Counted from the first letter of the stretch, positions 1 through 7,317 are shown. The stretch: 24,820 bases of DNA from JBOHER01 sp050701115 (GCA_050701115.1 JBOHER010000404.1:1-24820); one strand, 5' to 3'. Translations and numbers: made by a program. The notes: generated by a model not told the origin, from the letters alone.

Positions 1-6
1 CGGGTG

Positions 7-21
7 CCCTTTCGGAAAGGG
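7..21. terminator. Short hairpin at the left edge of the window
   Basis: A perfect 6-bp stem (CCCTTT / AAAGGG) closes a 3-nt CGG loop. No T-tract follows. It could end a gene lying left of the window, but it is short and could be chance. Confidence 0.25.
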
Positions 22-103
22 GGAGGTCGGCGAGTGCTTCCGAGACCGGCTACCCATTCTTTGATCCAGTGAACCACCCCAGGGTGACGTCGAGTAAGTC
101 CGC

Positions 104-931
104 GTGTGCATTTCCCGGTTTCGGGTAATCGGCTGGCTGGTCGCCAAGGCGTTGCGCAAAGTCGTGAACGTCGTTCTCGACCGGCTGCACTTCGATCGTG
201 CCGTCGAGCGGGGCGGGATCAAGCGCGCCCTGGAGCGATCAAGCTACGACGCCAGCGGCCTGGTCGCCGCGATCGTGTACTACGGCGTCCTGCTGATCGC
301 GTTGCAGATCGCATTCGGGGTGTTCGGGCCCAACCCGGTCAGTGACCTGCTCACCGCGATCGTCGCGTGGCTGCCCAAGGCCATCGTCGCGATCATCATC
401 GTGGTCGTGGCCGCCGCGGTGGCCAAGGCCCTCGGTGATCTGACCGCCAGCGCGCTGGGCGCGCTGAGCTGGGGCGGTTTCGTGGCCAAGCTGGTGCAGG
501 TGTTCGTGGTGGCCCTCGGTGTCATCGCCGCGCTCAACCAGATCGGCGTCGCCACCACGGTGACCGCTCCGGTGCTGATCGCTGTGCTGGCCACCGTCGG
601 TGGCATCCTTGTGGTCGGTGTCGGTGGCGGCATGGTGCGGCCGATGCAGCAGCGCTGGGAGCGGTGGCTCGGCCGCGCCGAGCAGGAGTTGCCTGGCGCC
701 GCCAATCAGGTGCAGGCCTATCAGCGGGGCCGCGAGGACGCGCAGCGTGCCCGGCAACCCGCGGCTGAGCCGACCGAGCAGATGGCCCAGCCCGCTGGGC
801 GGATGTCCGGATCGGTGCCTCCTGCTGGTTACCAGGGCGGCCCGACCCCGCCCGCGGGGTACCAGGGTGAACCGACGCCACCTGCCGGATATCAGGGCGG
901 CCCGACACCGCCGCAGAATCCGCAGCGATAA
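104..931 (+). CDS. Conserved-TM-helix membrane protein (mechanosensitive-channel-like), apparently N-terminally shortened
   Basis: This is a membrane protein of 275 aa from a GTG start. Hydrophobic segments lie near residues 50-72, 80-112, 128-150 and 155-180. The charged stretch LDRLHFDRAVERGG after the first short segment resembles the conserved TM-helix family related to small mechanosensitive channels. The C-terminus (about 190-275) is hydrophilic and Gln/Ala/Pro-rich. It ends in three 10-residue repeats of PPAGYQGGPT at 818-907. Relatives that I recall have a full membrane helix before the GWLVAKALRKVV motif. Here only about ten residues precede it, and an in-frame TAA at 95-97 blocks a longer start. 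The gene may be 5'-truncated or frameshifted, or the window edge may hide the reason. No clear ribosome binding site is visible. The family call is moderate, and channel function is an inference only. Confidence 0.7.
   Translation: MCISRFRVIGWLVAKALRKVVNVVLDRLHFDRAVERGGIKRALERSSYDASGLVAAIVYYGVLLIALQIAFGVFGPNPVSDLLTAIVAWLPKAIVAIIIVVVAAAVAKALGDLTASALGALSWGGFVAKLVQVFVVALGVIAALNQIGVATTVTAPVLIAVLATVGGILVVGVGGGMVRPMQQRWERWLGRAEQELPGAANQVQAYQRGREDAQRARQPAAEPTEQMAQPAGRMSGSVPPAGYQGGPTPPAGYQGEPTPPAGYQGGPTPPQNPQR
818..907 (+). repeat. Three tandem 30-bp units encoding PPAGYQGGPT
   Basis: The C-terminal tail of the membrane protein at 104-931 contains three consecutive 10-codon units starting at 818, 848 and 878. 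The protein sequence is the same except for one Gly-to-Glu change in unit 2. Most codons differ between units at synonymous positions. The DNA has therefore drifted while the peptide was kept, which suggests selection on the Pro/Gly/Tyr-rich tail. Confidence 0.85.
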
Positions 932-955
932 GGACGAGTTCCCGCGGTGAATCGA

Positions 956-987
956 GGTGGGGCGCGATCAAGCGGTCGCGCCCCACC
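956..987. terminator. 12-bp hairpin between convergent genes
   Basis: A perfect 12-bp stem (GGTGGGGCGCGA at 956-967, complement at 976-987) encloses an 8-nt loop. It begins 25 nt after the stop of the rightward membrane-protein gene and 15 nt short of the end of the leftward gene at 1002. It probably terminates both. There is no T-run, as is common in high-GC actinobacteria. Confidence 0.7.
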
Positions 988-1001
988 GCTGCGCTCACGG
1001 A

Positions 1002-1391
1002 TCAGAAGTACGGCAGCGGGTCTGCGTCTCCGGTGATCGCGACGGCGACCGTCCCGGCCACCGCCAGCAGGCATACCGCGGCCAGGCGGAGACTCACCCA
1101 GTCGTGTGCCACGGTCTCGCCATCGCCCAGCCAGGGCCGGCGCCAGCCGTTTTCGGTCGCAACGTCCTGAACTCCCCGGGCATAACCGGCCAGTTCGATA
1201 GGTCCAACCTGTCCGCCGCTGAGCAGCAGAATGTCGCGAACCGCTGCGGCGTGCTGGTCGACCGCGGCCAGTAACGCCGGCGCCCACAGGGTTCCGGGTG
1301 CGGGCATGCACATCCGCTCCGCGAGCCAGGCCAGTTCGCGCCGGGCGGCGGACTCCTGCCAGGCGTTCAGCAACCAGTTCACGGCGGTCAC
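1002..1391 (-). CDS. Unknown protein with one C-terminal membrane helix, coupled to the upstream gene
   Basis: From the GTG at 1391-1389 the product is 129 aa (VTAVNWLLNAWQ...). A longer in-frame reading to 1670 exists, but it would overlap the upstream gene and gives an Arg-rich stretch typical of a shadow frame. The chosen start overlaps the TGA of the 69-aa gene by 2 nt (GTGA), a sign of translational coupling. Residues 1-100 look helical, with a central segment LLAAVDQHAAAVRDILLLSGG. The stretch near 104-122 (LRLAAVCLLAVAGTVAVAI) is a clear membrane helix, leaving a short tail. The central segment resembles an uncharacterised actinobacterial family, possibly DUF6401, but that name is from memory and unverified. 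Function is unknown. The orientation suggests a cytoplasmic N-terminal domain anchored at its C-terminus. Confidence 0.7.
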   Translation of the reverse strand: MTAVNWLLNAWQESAARRELAWLAERMCMPAPGTLWAPALLAAVDQHAAAVRDILLLSGGQVGPIELAGYARGVQDVATENGWRRPWLGDGETVAHDWVSLRLAAVCLLAVAGTVAVAITGDADPLPYF

Positions 1392-1597
1392 GATGCGACA
1401 CCCCCCTCGGTGGCCGACGCCCCGCGGCGGCTTGCCGAGTCGTGCGCGAACCACATGTCGACCGGCCCGACGGTGTCCGGGTGCTCTGTGGGTTTGAGCT
1501 TTGAGCGGGCAGGCACCAGCAGCAAGGAGAAACCGTAGCCCAGCGCGACCCCGAGCACGGCAGCAGCGACCAGCAGGGCGATCGAGTGTCCGTCCAC
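1388..1597 (-). CDS. Small single-pass membrane protein, unknown function
   Basis: A 69-aa protein starts at GTG 1597-1595, with GGAG about 7 nt upstream on the minus strand. Residues 6-28 (IALLVAAAVLGVALGYGFSLLLV) form one membrane helix. A short charged and polar tail follows, with no recognised motif. Its stop codon overlaps the start of the 129-aa membrane-anchored protein, so the two are very likely made together and may interact in the membrane. I do not recognise a family. Confidence that it is a real gene comes from the ribosome binding site, the GTGA overlap and the well-formed helix. Confidence 0.65.
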   Translation of the reverse strand: MDGHSIALLVAAAVLGVALGYGFSLLLVPARSKLKPTEHPDTVGPVDMWFAHDSASRRGASATEGGVAS

Positions 1598-1695
1598 CAG
1601 CTGTCTCCGTCGTGTCGAGGTCCGCGGTACCTATGGAGTCGAACCGTTTACGAGGCCCGTTACCTGGCAATCCGCGGCTCCGGTGACCTCAGATG

Positions 1696-1740
1696 CCACA
1701 AGACCGCAGGTCGGCATTATGCTGACCTGCGGTCTTGTGG
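1696..1740 (-). terminator. Very strong hairpin after tRNA-Lys
   Basis: Perfect 17-bp arms lie at 1696-1712 and 1724-1740. The stem continues inward through one G-T pair and three more pairs, giving about 21 bp with a 3-nt loop. It begins 5 nt beyond the 3' end of tRNA-Lys in the direction of transcription, so it most simply terminates that tRNA. No U-tract follows on the minus strand. Confidence 0.75.
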
Positions 1741-1744
1741 ATTG

Positions 1745-1817
1745 TGCGCCATCAGGGACTCGAACCCCGAACCCGCTGGTTAAGAGCCAGCTGCTCTGCC
1801 AATTGAGCTAATGGCGC
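1745..1817 (-). tRNA. tRNA-Lys (anticodon CTT)
   Basis: The minus strand folds as a 73-nt tRNA. The acceptor stem GCGCCAT pairs with ATGGCGC before discriminator A. The D-arm TAGCTCAATTGGCAGAGCA, an anticodon loop CTCTTAA with CTT, and a T-arm with GGTTCGAGTCC are all present. The 3' CCA is not encoded. It is transcribed away from the L,D-transpeptidase gene and is followed at once by the hairpin at 1696-1740. Confidence 0.96.
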
Positions 1818-1993
1818 CGATCTGATCACCCGCGAACCTGTCGCGGTGACGGCAGAAACCGTAGCACAGGGCGTATTCGGGCCTTCCACGCAGGGCCCCA
1901 TTGGTACATGCGGGGCAACCTCGCGAGCCGTTCACACGTACAGGTGACGGGGTCGGGCACACTGGTCCCAGCCGAAGGGGCCTTTCGAGAAAC

Positions 1994-3214
1994 ATGGGGT
2001 CATACGTGACGTCTTGGGGCAAGTTCCGTGCGCGCCGAGCACGGGCTCGACTGGTGGTCGCATTGCTCGCCGGGGGGCTCGTCGCAACGGGCTGCAGTGC
2101 CACCATCAATGCGGAGTCGGCGGCACGGCAGGATTCCGGGGCTGCCGAGGCCGCCGCGCTGCCACTGTCGCTGGAGCTGACACCCAAGAACAAGACCATC
2201 GATGTCGTACCAGGTGATCCGGTCACGGCCAAGGCCGGAAACGGCACCCTCGCCAAGGTGAGCTTGATCGGTGCCAACGGGCGGGTCGTGAAGGGCGGGA
2301 TCAAAGCCGATGGTTCGCGTTGGGTATCTGGTGAGCCGCTCGGCTACGGCAAGACCTACACGCTGACCGCTCAGGGCACCGGGAACGACGGTATGCGGAT
2401 CACCCGGAAGTCCACCTTCACCACGGTCGTGCCGGACCGGCAGGTCTCGGTGCAGATGAGCATCGCGGATGGTGCGACGGTCGGTGTCGGCATGCCTGTT
2501 TCGTTCGCGTTCTCCGGGCCGATCACGGACAAGAAGGCAGCTGAGCGTGCGCTGAAGGTCATCACCGAGCCGAAGGCCGAGGGTGGGTTCTACTGGTTCA
2601 GTGACAGCTGGGTGACGTGGCGCCCGAAGAAGTACTGGCGGCCGGGCACCGAGGTCAAGGTCAGGGCCCTGATCTACGGTAAGGACCTCGGCGGCGGCAC
2701 TTTCGGCGCCGAGGACCGCACGGCGCGCATGACGATCGGGGACAAGGTGGTCGCGGTGGCCGACGGCAGGACCCATCAGATGACGGTCAAGATCAACAAC
2801 CGCAAGGTCAGGACCATCCCGATCGCGATGGGCAAGCCGACGCACCCGACGCCGCACGGTAAATACACCGTGATGAGCGAGCACCGTCCATACACAATGG
2901 ACTCGAGCACCTACGGTGTCTCGGTGGATTCGCCTGAAGGTTACAAGATCACGGTGACCCATGCCGCGCGGATGTCCTACAGCGGCATCTTCTATCACTC
3001 CGCTCCCTGGTCGGTATGGGCGCAGGGAGCGCAGAACGTCAGCCACGGCTGCATCAACATGTCCACCGCCGACGCGGACTGGCTCATGAAGCACTCCCGG
3101 CCTGGCGACCTGATCAAGGTGGTCAACAGCGGCGGACCGAAACTGGAGCCAACCGATGGCTGGAGCGTGTGGCAGCTGTCCTGGCGGGAGTGGCAGACCG
3201 GCGGGAAGGCCTAG
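1994..3214 (+). CDS. L,D-transpeptidase lipoprotein (LdtMt2-like)
   Basis: This enzyme forms 3-3 (mDap-mDap) cross-links in peptidoglycan outside the membrane. From the ATG at 1994 it has 406 aa. A basic n-region (KFRARRARAR), a hydrophobic stretch and ATGC give a signal peptide with a lipobox-like Cys34. Two Ig-like segments span roughly 50-250, and the first resembles the Big_10-type domain of mycobacterial Ldts. The YkuD catalytic domain covers about 265-385. It contains FYHSAPW (His335) and SHGCIN, with catalytic Cys353 and His351. The C-terminal WSVWQLSWREW tail is as in mycobacterial homologues. A GTG at 2006 with GGGG just upstream is an alternative start. The reading frame is open back to 1901, but that extension lacks signal-peptide character. 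It is monocistronic, bounded by tRNA-Lys (divergent) and a terminator. Confidence 0.93.
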   Translation: MGSYVTSWGKFRARRARARLVVALLAGGLVATGCSATINAESAARQDSGAAEAAALPLSLELTPKNKTIDVVPGDPVTAKAGNGTLAKVSLIGANGRVVKGGIKADGSRWVSGEPLGYGKTYTLTAQGTGNDGMRITRKSTFTTVVPDRQVSVQMSIADGATVGVGMPVSFAFSGPITDKKAAERALKVITEPKAEGGFYWFSDSWVTWRPKKYWRPGTEVKVRALIYGKDLGGGTFGAEDRTARMTIGDKVVAVADGRTHQMTVKINNRKVRTIPIAMGKPTHPTPHGKYTVMSEHRPYTMDSSTYGVSVDSPEGYKITVTHAARMSYSGIFYHSAPWSVWAQGAQNVSHGCINMSTADADWLMKHSRPGDLIKVVNSGGPKLEPTDGWSVWQLSWREWQTGGKA

Positions 3215-3221
3215 TGATGAC

Positions 3222-3252
3222 GCAAGGCCGGGCCCACCGGACCCGGCCTTGC
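3222..3252. terminator. Bidirectional hairpin after the L,D-transpeptidase gene
   Basis: A perfect 11-bp stem (GCAAGGCCGGG at 3222-3232 and its complement at 3242-3252) has a 9-nt loop. It lies 8 nt after the ldt stop and 9 nt from the 3' end of the opposing tRNA-His, so it can end both transcripts. Confidence 0.8.
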
Positions 3253-3260
3253 TGTGCTGC

Positions 3261-3337
3261 TGGGGTGAGTGACGGGACTTGAACCCGCGACTTCCTGGAC
3301 CACAACCAGGTGCTCTACCAACTGAGCTACACCCACC
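3261..3337 (-). tRNA. tRNA-His (anticodon GTG)
   Basis: The minus strand gives a complete cloverleaf. The acceptor GTGGGTG pairs with CACTCAC, including one G-T pair. D-arm TAGCTCAGTTGGTAGAGC, anticodon loop TTGTGGT and T-arm GGGTTCAAGTCCC are present. An extra G at position -1 (3337) faces discriminator C73, which is the tRNA-His identity feature, and CCA is encoded at 3263-3261. It lies downstream of and co-directional with orn. Confidence 0.97.
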
Positions 3338-3436
3338 ATGTGCGTGTGCGTCCCATCGAGGCGCACCAACCGAAATATCGTAGCGTGCTCCGCGGCGGGC
3401 AGGCCGACGGGCCCCTGTGTGGTCGGTCGTAGCGGC

Positions 3437-4045
3437 TCAGCGTCGGTGGGTCTGCATGATGTCGGCCGCCACTGCCTTGGCTTCTTCGCTGGTTGGCCCG
3501 GGTTGGCCGACGAAGGCCGTCCGCCGGTAGTATGCCAGTTCACTGATGGATTCCCTGATGTCGGCCAGCGCTCGGTGCGAGAGCCCCTTCTCCGGCTTCG
3601 CGTAGTAGATGCGCGGATACCAGCGCCGCACCAGTTCCTTGATGGATGAGACGTCCACCATGCGGTAGTGCAGATACCCGTCGAGCAGCGGCATGTCCCG
3701 GGCGAGGTAGCCGCGGTCGGTCGCGATCGAGTTCCCGGCGATCGGGGCGGTCTTCGGCTCGGGTATGTAGCTGCGGATGTAGTCGAGGACCTGTTGCTCG
3801 GCCTCGGCGATGGTCACGCTCGACCGGCGCACTTCTTCGGTCAGGCCCGAGTTGGCGTGCATCTCGCGCACCACGTCGGGCATGCTCGCCAGCGCTGAGT
3901 CATCGGCGTGGATGACCACGTCGACTCCCTCGCCGAGGACGTTGAGATCGGCGTCGGTAACCAGGGCGGCGATTTCGATCAACGCGTCCTTGGCGAGGTC
4001 GAGCCCCGTCATCTCGCAGTCGATCCACACAAGACGGTCGTTCAC
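3437..4045 (-). CDS. orn: Oligoribonuclease
   Basis: This DEDDh 3'-5' exonuclease degrades 2-5 nt RNAs and linear pGpG in the cytoplasm. The 202-aa product from GTG 4045-4043 begins VNDRLVWIDCEMTGLD, the family's usual N-terminus. A start at 4105 would add 20 residues with no family counterpart. Catalytic acids are Asp9 and Glu11 (IDCEMTG), Asp110 (IATDRGYL), and His157 and Asp162 (LSHRALADI). HYRMVDVSSIKEL is the typical family block near 126-138. The length fits Orn, which is about 180-215 aa. It is divergent from the DUF853 ATPase gene and upstream of tRNA-His. In actinobacteria Orn also closes c-di-GMP breakdown. Confidence 0.96.
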   Translation of the reverse strand: MNDRLVWIDCEMTGLDLAKDALIEIAALVTDADLNVLGEGVDVVIHADDSALASMPDVVREMHANSGLTEEVRRSSVTIAEAEQQVLDYIRSYIPEPKTAPIAGNSIATDRGYLARDMPLLDGYLHYRMVDVSSIKELVRRWYPRIYYAKPEKGLSHRALADIRESISELAYYRRTAFVGQPGPTSEEAKAVAADIMQTHRR

Positions 4046-4159
4046 GGGCACCGACTGTAGCCGAAATCTCGAGCGAACCTGCGCTGCCGACGTGGCGGAC
4101 ACCACTTATCGGGCTAGTCTTTGCCCGGAAGCAGGCGGGTGCGCGATCGGGAGTGTGAC

Positions 4160-5719
4160 GTGACTGAAGAGCAGACCGTGAGCACGGCAGCGGCCATCGC
4201 GAGCGGCTATCTGACCGAGGGTGCGGCGATCGAGCTGGGCGCGGTGATGGTCGACGGCAGGGTGGAGACGGGCGCCGCGGTGCGTCTTCCGCTGGCGATG
4301 ATGAACCGGCACGGATTGGTCGCGGGCGCGACCGGATCGGGTAAGACCAAGACCCTGCAGCTGCTGGCCGAGCAGCTCTCCTACGCGGGTGTCCCGGTCG
4401 TGCTGGCCGACGTCAAGGGCGACCTTTCCGGGTTGGCGGAAGCGGGTGCCGCGAACGACAAGATCACCAAGCGTGCCCAGCAGGTGGGTGACGAGTGGCA
4501 ACCGACCGGGTACCCGGTGCAGTTCCTCTCGCTCGGCTCTGACGGCAAGGGTGTGCCACTGCGCGCGACGATGACCAGCTTCGGGCCGATTCTGTTGTCC
4601 AAGGTGCTCGGGCTCAACGACACCCAGGAGTCGACGCTGGGGCTGATCTTCCACTGGGCGGACAAGCGTGGCCTCGCACTGCTCGATCTCAAGGACCTGC
4701 GGTCGGTGATCCAGTACCTGACCAGCGACGAGGGCAAGGAAGACCTCAAGGGCATCGGCGGGGTTTCCGCGGCGACCGCGGGGGTGATCCTGCGCGCACT
4801 GTCCAATTTGGAGACACAGGGCGGTGACGAGTTCTTCGGTGAGCCGGAGCTGGACGTGGCCGACCTCGCCCGCCAGATCGGCGGCAAGGGCGTGGTCAAC
4901 CTGCTGGAACTGGACAACCTGCAGGCCAAGCCCGCGCTTTTCTCGACCTTCCTGATGTGGTTGCTTGCCGAGCTGTTCGAGGAGTTCCCGGAGGAGGGCG
5001 ACCTCGACGCGCCCAAGCTGGTGTTCTTCTTCGACGAGGCACATTTGCTTTTCAGCGACGGGTCCAAGGCGTTCCTGGAGCGCATCGAGCAGACTGTCAA
5101 GCTGATCCGCTCCAAGGGCGTCGGTGTTTTCTTCTGCACCCAGCTGCCCACCGACGTGCCCAACGAGATTCTCTCGCAGCTCGGCGCACGGGTGCAGCAT
5201 GCCTTGCGCGCGTTCACCCCGGAAGACCAGAAGGCGTTGGCCGCGACGGTCAAGACGTACCCGACGACCAAGGCCTACGACCTGGAGAAGGCCCTGACAA
5301 CTTTGGGGATCGGCGAAGCGATCGTCACGGTGCTATCAGAGCGCGGCGCGCCGACCCCGGTCGCGTGGACGATGCTGCGGGCACCCCGCTCGAAGATGGG
5401 CTCGATCGGTGACGACGCGGTGCGCGCCTCGGCGGCCGCATCGGAGCTGCACGGCAAGTACGCCGAGGCGATCGACAGCGAGTCGGCGTACGAGAAGCTC
5501 GCCGCCAAGGTCGCCGCAGGCTCCGCGCCACAAGCCCCTGCCAGGCAGGACGGGGAACCTGCGGAGGCACCCGCTCGGAGGTCGAAGGAAGCGGAGGATC
5601 CGGGGGTGTTCCAACAGGCGATCAAGAACCCGGCGGTGCGGTCGTTCTTCCGGTCCGCCGCGAGCGCGCTGGGACGGGAGATCACCCGTGGCATCTTCGG
5701 CACCCGCCGCCGCCGATAG
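4160..5719 (+). CDS. HerA-like ATPase, DUF853 (YjgR-type)
   Basis: This is a P-loop NTPase of the HerA/FtsK superfamily, known as DUF853 or helicase-HerA-like C-terminal family. Function is not firmly established; DNA or protein translocation is inferred from the fold. The 519-aa protein starts at GTG 4160, with GGGAG 6 nt upstream. Walker A GATGSGKT is at 56-63. Walker B VFFFDEAH (Asp292, Glu293) follows. Conserved blocks VVLADVKGDLSG and GVFFCTQLPTDVPNEILSQLGARVQHAL are present; the latter ends in the arginine-containing region expected of the hexamer interface. The last 60 residues are low-complexity linker plus a basic end (FGTRRRR). A -10-like TAGTCT lies at 4115-4120. It appears monocistronic, divergent from orn. 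Confidence 0.92.
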   Translation: MTEEQTVSTAAAIASGYLTEGAAIELGAVMVDGRVETGAAVRLPLAMMNRHGLVAGATGSGKTKTLQLLAEQLSYAGVPVVLADVKGDLSGLAEAGAANDKITKRAQQVGDEWQPTGYPVQFLSLGSDGKGVPLRATMTSFGPILLSKVLGLNDTQESTLGLIFHWADKRGLALLDLKDLRSVIQYLTSDEGKEDLKGIGGVSAATAGVILRALSNLETQGGDEFFGEPELDVADLARQIGGKGVVNLLELDNLQAKPALFSTFLMWLLAELFEEFPEEGDLDAPKLVFFFDEAHLLFSDGSKAFLERIEQTVKLIRSKGVGVFFCTQLPTDVPNEILSQLGARVQHALRAFTPEDQKALAATVKTYPTTKAYDLEKALTTLGIGEAIVTVLSERGAPTPVAWTMLRAPRSKMGSIGDDAVRASAAASELHGKYAEAIDSESAYEKLAAKVAAGSAPQAPARQDGEPAEAPARRSKEAEDPGVFQQAIKNPAVRSFFRSAASALGREITRGIFGTRRRR

Positions 5720-5750
5720 GGTCCGTCGGCTCTGGCCGCGTCGAGCCACC

Positions 5751-5786
5751 TTGCGGCCATCAATTCGGATACCTACAGTATCTGTA
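5751..5786 (+). promoter_or_regulatory. Probable leaderless promoter with overlapping palindromic operator
   Basis: A -35-like TTGCGG (5751-5756), a 17-bp spacer and a -10-like TACAGT (5774-5779) place the transcription start about 7 nt downstream, on the A of the monooxygenase ATG at 5786. No Shine-Dalgarno sequence precedes that ATG, which fits a leaderless mRNA. The palindrome GATAC-N5-GTATC (5768-5782) covers the -10 box, where a repressor would block the polymerase. Confidence 0.55.
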
Positions 5787-7297
5787 TGTCGGACTACGAA
5801 GTCGTCATCGTGGGCGCGGGCTTTTCTGGCATCGGGGCGGCAATCCGGCTCAGGGATGCGGGCATCACTGATTTCGTCATCCTCGAGGGCGCGGACGACG
5901 TCGGGGGAACCTGGCGGGACAACACCTACCCGGGAGTCGCCGTCGACATTCCGTTGATCTACTCCTACGGCTTCGACCAGAACGCGCGTGCTACCCGGTT
6001 CTTCCCGCCAGGGGGGGAGATCAAGGAGTACGCCGACCGTTGTGTCGCCAAGCACCGACTCGAGCCCTACATCCGGTTCGGTGCCCGGGTGAGCCGGGCC
6101 GATTTCGACGAGGCGGACCACGTGTGGCGGATCTCGATCGAATCGCAGGACACCATCACCGCACGATTCCTGGTGAGTGCCACCGGAATCTTCACCCAGC
6201 CACGGCCGCCGGGTATCCGGGGCGTCGAGGATTTCACCGGCCACACCATCCACACCGCCGCCTGGGACCACGACTACGACCTGACCGGCAAACGTGCGGC
6301 GATCATCGGCACCGGGGCATCGGCGCTGCAGGTGATCCCCGAGATCGCACGCGAATTGGCGCACTTGGATGTCTACCAACGCACGCCCATCTGGGTGCTG
6401 CCGAAGGTCGACTTCACCATCCCGAAGGCGCTGCGCTGGCTCTTCGAGCGGATTCCGCTGATCCAGACCGCGGTCCGGTTGGGGGCCAATGCCGTGGTCG
6501 AGTCCATCTTCGTGGTCGCCGTCGTGCACTACCAGCAGGTTCCCCTGCTGGCACGGACCGCGGAGAACATCGCGACCAAACACCTGCGGCGGCAGGTGCG
6601 CGATCCTGGGCTACGAGACAAGCTGCTGCCCCGGTACGGCTTCGGCTGCAAGCGACCGTCCATCTCGAATCGGTACTGGCGAACCTTCGAACGGCCCAAT
6701 GTCGAGTTGGTGACCGAACCGATCGAGCGGATCACGCCGACCGGAATCCGCACCCGTGACGGGGTCGAGCGCCGGATCGATACGCTGATCCTGGCCACCG
6801 GTTTCCGGACCAGCGAACGGGGCAACATTCCCACCTTCCCGACCTATGGGCTCGGTGGCGTCGAGCTCGGCGAGTTCTGGGAAGCCAATCGCCTGCAGGC
6901 ATACGAAGGGATCACCACGCCGAACATGCCCAATCTGTGGCTGATGTTCGGTCCCTACGCGTTCTCGGGGGCGTCGTACTTCACCTTGATCGACGCGGCG
7001 AGCAGCCACCTCGTGCGCTGCATCAAGGAGGCACGCAGGCGGGACGCGACCTTCGTCGCCGTGCGGCAGGAAGCGCATGAGCGGTACTTCGCCAAGATGC
7101 TCGACCGTGCCCGCCGCACCATCTTCACCAACCACTGCGCCGGTTCGCGCAGTTACTACTTCGATAAACGGGGTGACACACCGTTGCTCCGGCCCAGCAC
7201 CACGATTGAGACCTGGTGGCGTTCGCGCAAGTTCGATCTGAACGACTATCGGTTCGAGACCGCGGGGGTCGCCGCGAGCGCCGAGCAGCAGGTGTGA
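5786..7297 (+). CDS. Flavin-containing (Baeyer-Villiger-type) monooxygenase
   Basis: This 503-aa class B flavoprotein monooxygenase would use FAD and NADPH to oxygenate ketones or heteroatoms. The substrate cannot be read from sequence. FAD site IVGAGFSGIGAA (GxGxxG at 10-15) and NADPH site IIGTGASALQ (175-180) are present. The Baeyer-Villiger fingerprint F-x-G-x3-H-x3-W-D falls at 150-161 (FTGHTIHTAAWD). The conserved ATGIFTQPRPP and the C-terminal LATGFRTSE block complete the family pattern, and the length is normal. The ATG at 5786 probably begins a leaderless message (see 5751-5786). Its stop lies inside a hairpin shared with the start of the M50 peptidase gene 12 nt downstream. No regulator gene is adjacent, so the palindrome's protein is unknown. 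Confidence 0.93.
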   Translation: MSDYEVVIVGAGFSGIGAAIRLRDAGITDFVILEGADDVGGTWRDNTYPGVAVDIPLIYSYGFDQNARATRFFPPGGEIKEYADRCVAKHRLEPYIRFGARVSRADFDEADHVWRISIESQDTITARFLVSATGIFTQPRPPGIRGVEDFTGHTIHTAAWDHDYDLTGKRAAIIGTGASALQVIPEIARELAHLDVYQRTPIWVLPKVDFTIPKALRWLFERIPLIQTAVRLGANAVVESIFVVAVVHYQQVPLLARTAENIATKHLRRQVRDPGLRDKLLPRYGFGCKRPSISNRYWRTFERPNVELVTEPIERITPTGIRTRDGVERRIDTLILATGFRTSERGNIPTFPTYGLGGVELGEFWEANRLQAYEGITTPNMPNLWLMFGPYAFSGASYFTLIDAASSHLVRCIKEARRRDATFVAVRQEAHERYFAKMLDRARRTIFTNHCAGSRSYYFDKRGDTPLLRPSTTIETWWRSRKFDLNDYRFETAGVAASAEQQV

Positions 7298-7317
7298 TCA
7301 CCTGGGTAGGTGATCAC
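7294..7317. promoter_or_regulatory. Intercistronic hairpin over a stop and a start codon
   Basis: Perfect 9-bp arms (GTGATCACC at 7294-7302 and GGTGATCAC at 7309-7317) flank a 6-nt loop. The left arm holds the monooxygenase TGA (7295-7297). The right arm holds the GTG start of the M50 peptidase (7310-7312). Folding would hide the second start codon and its GGG(T)AGG ribosome binding site, so upstream translation may control downstream translation. Confidence 0.5.

Noticed and set aside
1391..1670. Longer start for the 129-aa membrane-anchored protein
   Set aside because: The extension is Arg/Gly-rich, overlaps the 69-aa gene throughout, and the GTGA overlap favours the shorter start.
2000..3094. 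Long minus-strand open frame of 364 aa
   Set aside because: It is antisense to the L,D-transpeptidase gene, is rich in His, Arg and Asp, and has no motif; a typical high-GC shadow frame.
3338..3436. Hairpin GGCCGAC / GTCGGTC after orn
   Set aside because: It has one mismatch and a 13-nt loop; too weak to call a terminator.
4106..5200. Minus-strand open frame of 364 aa
   Set aside because: It lies opposite the HerA-like ATPase gene, whose Walker motifs and ribosome site are clear.
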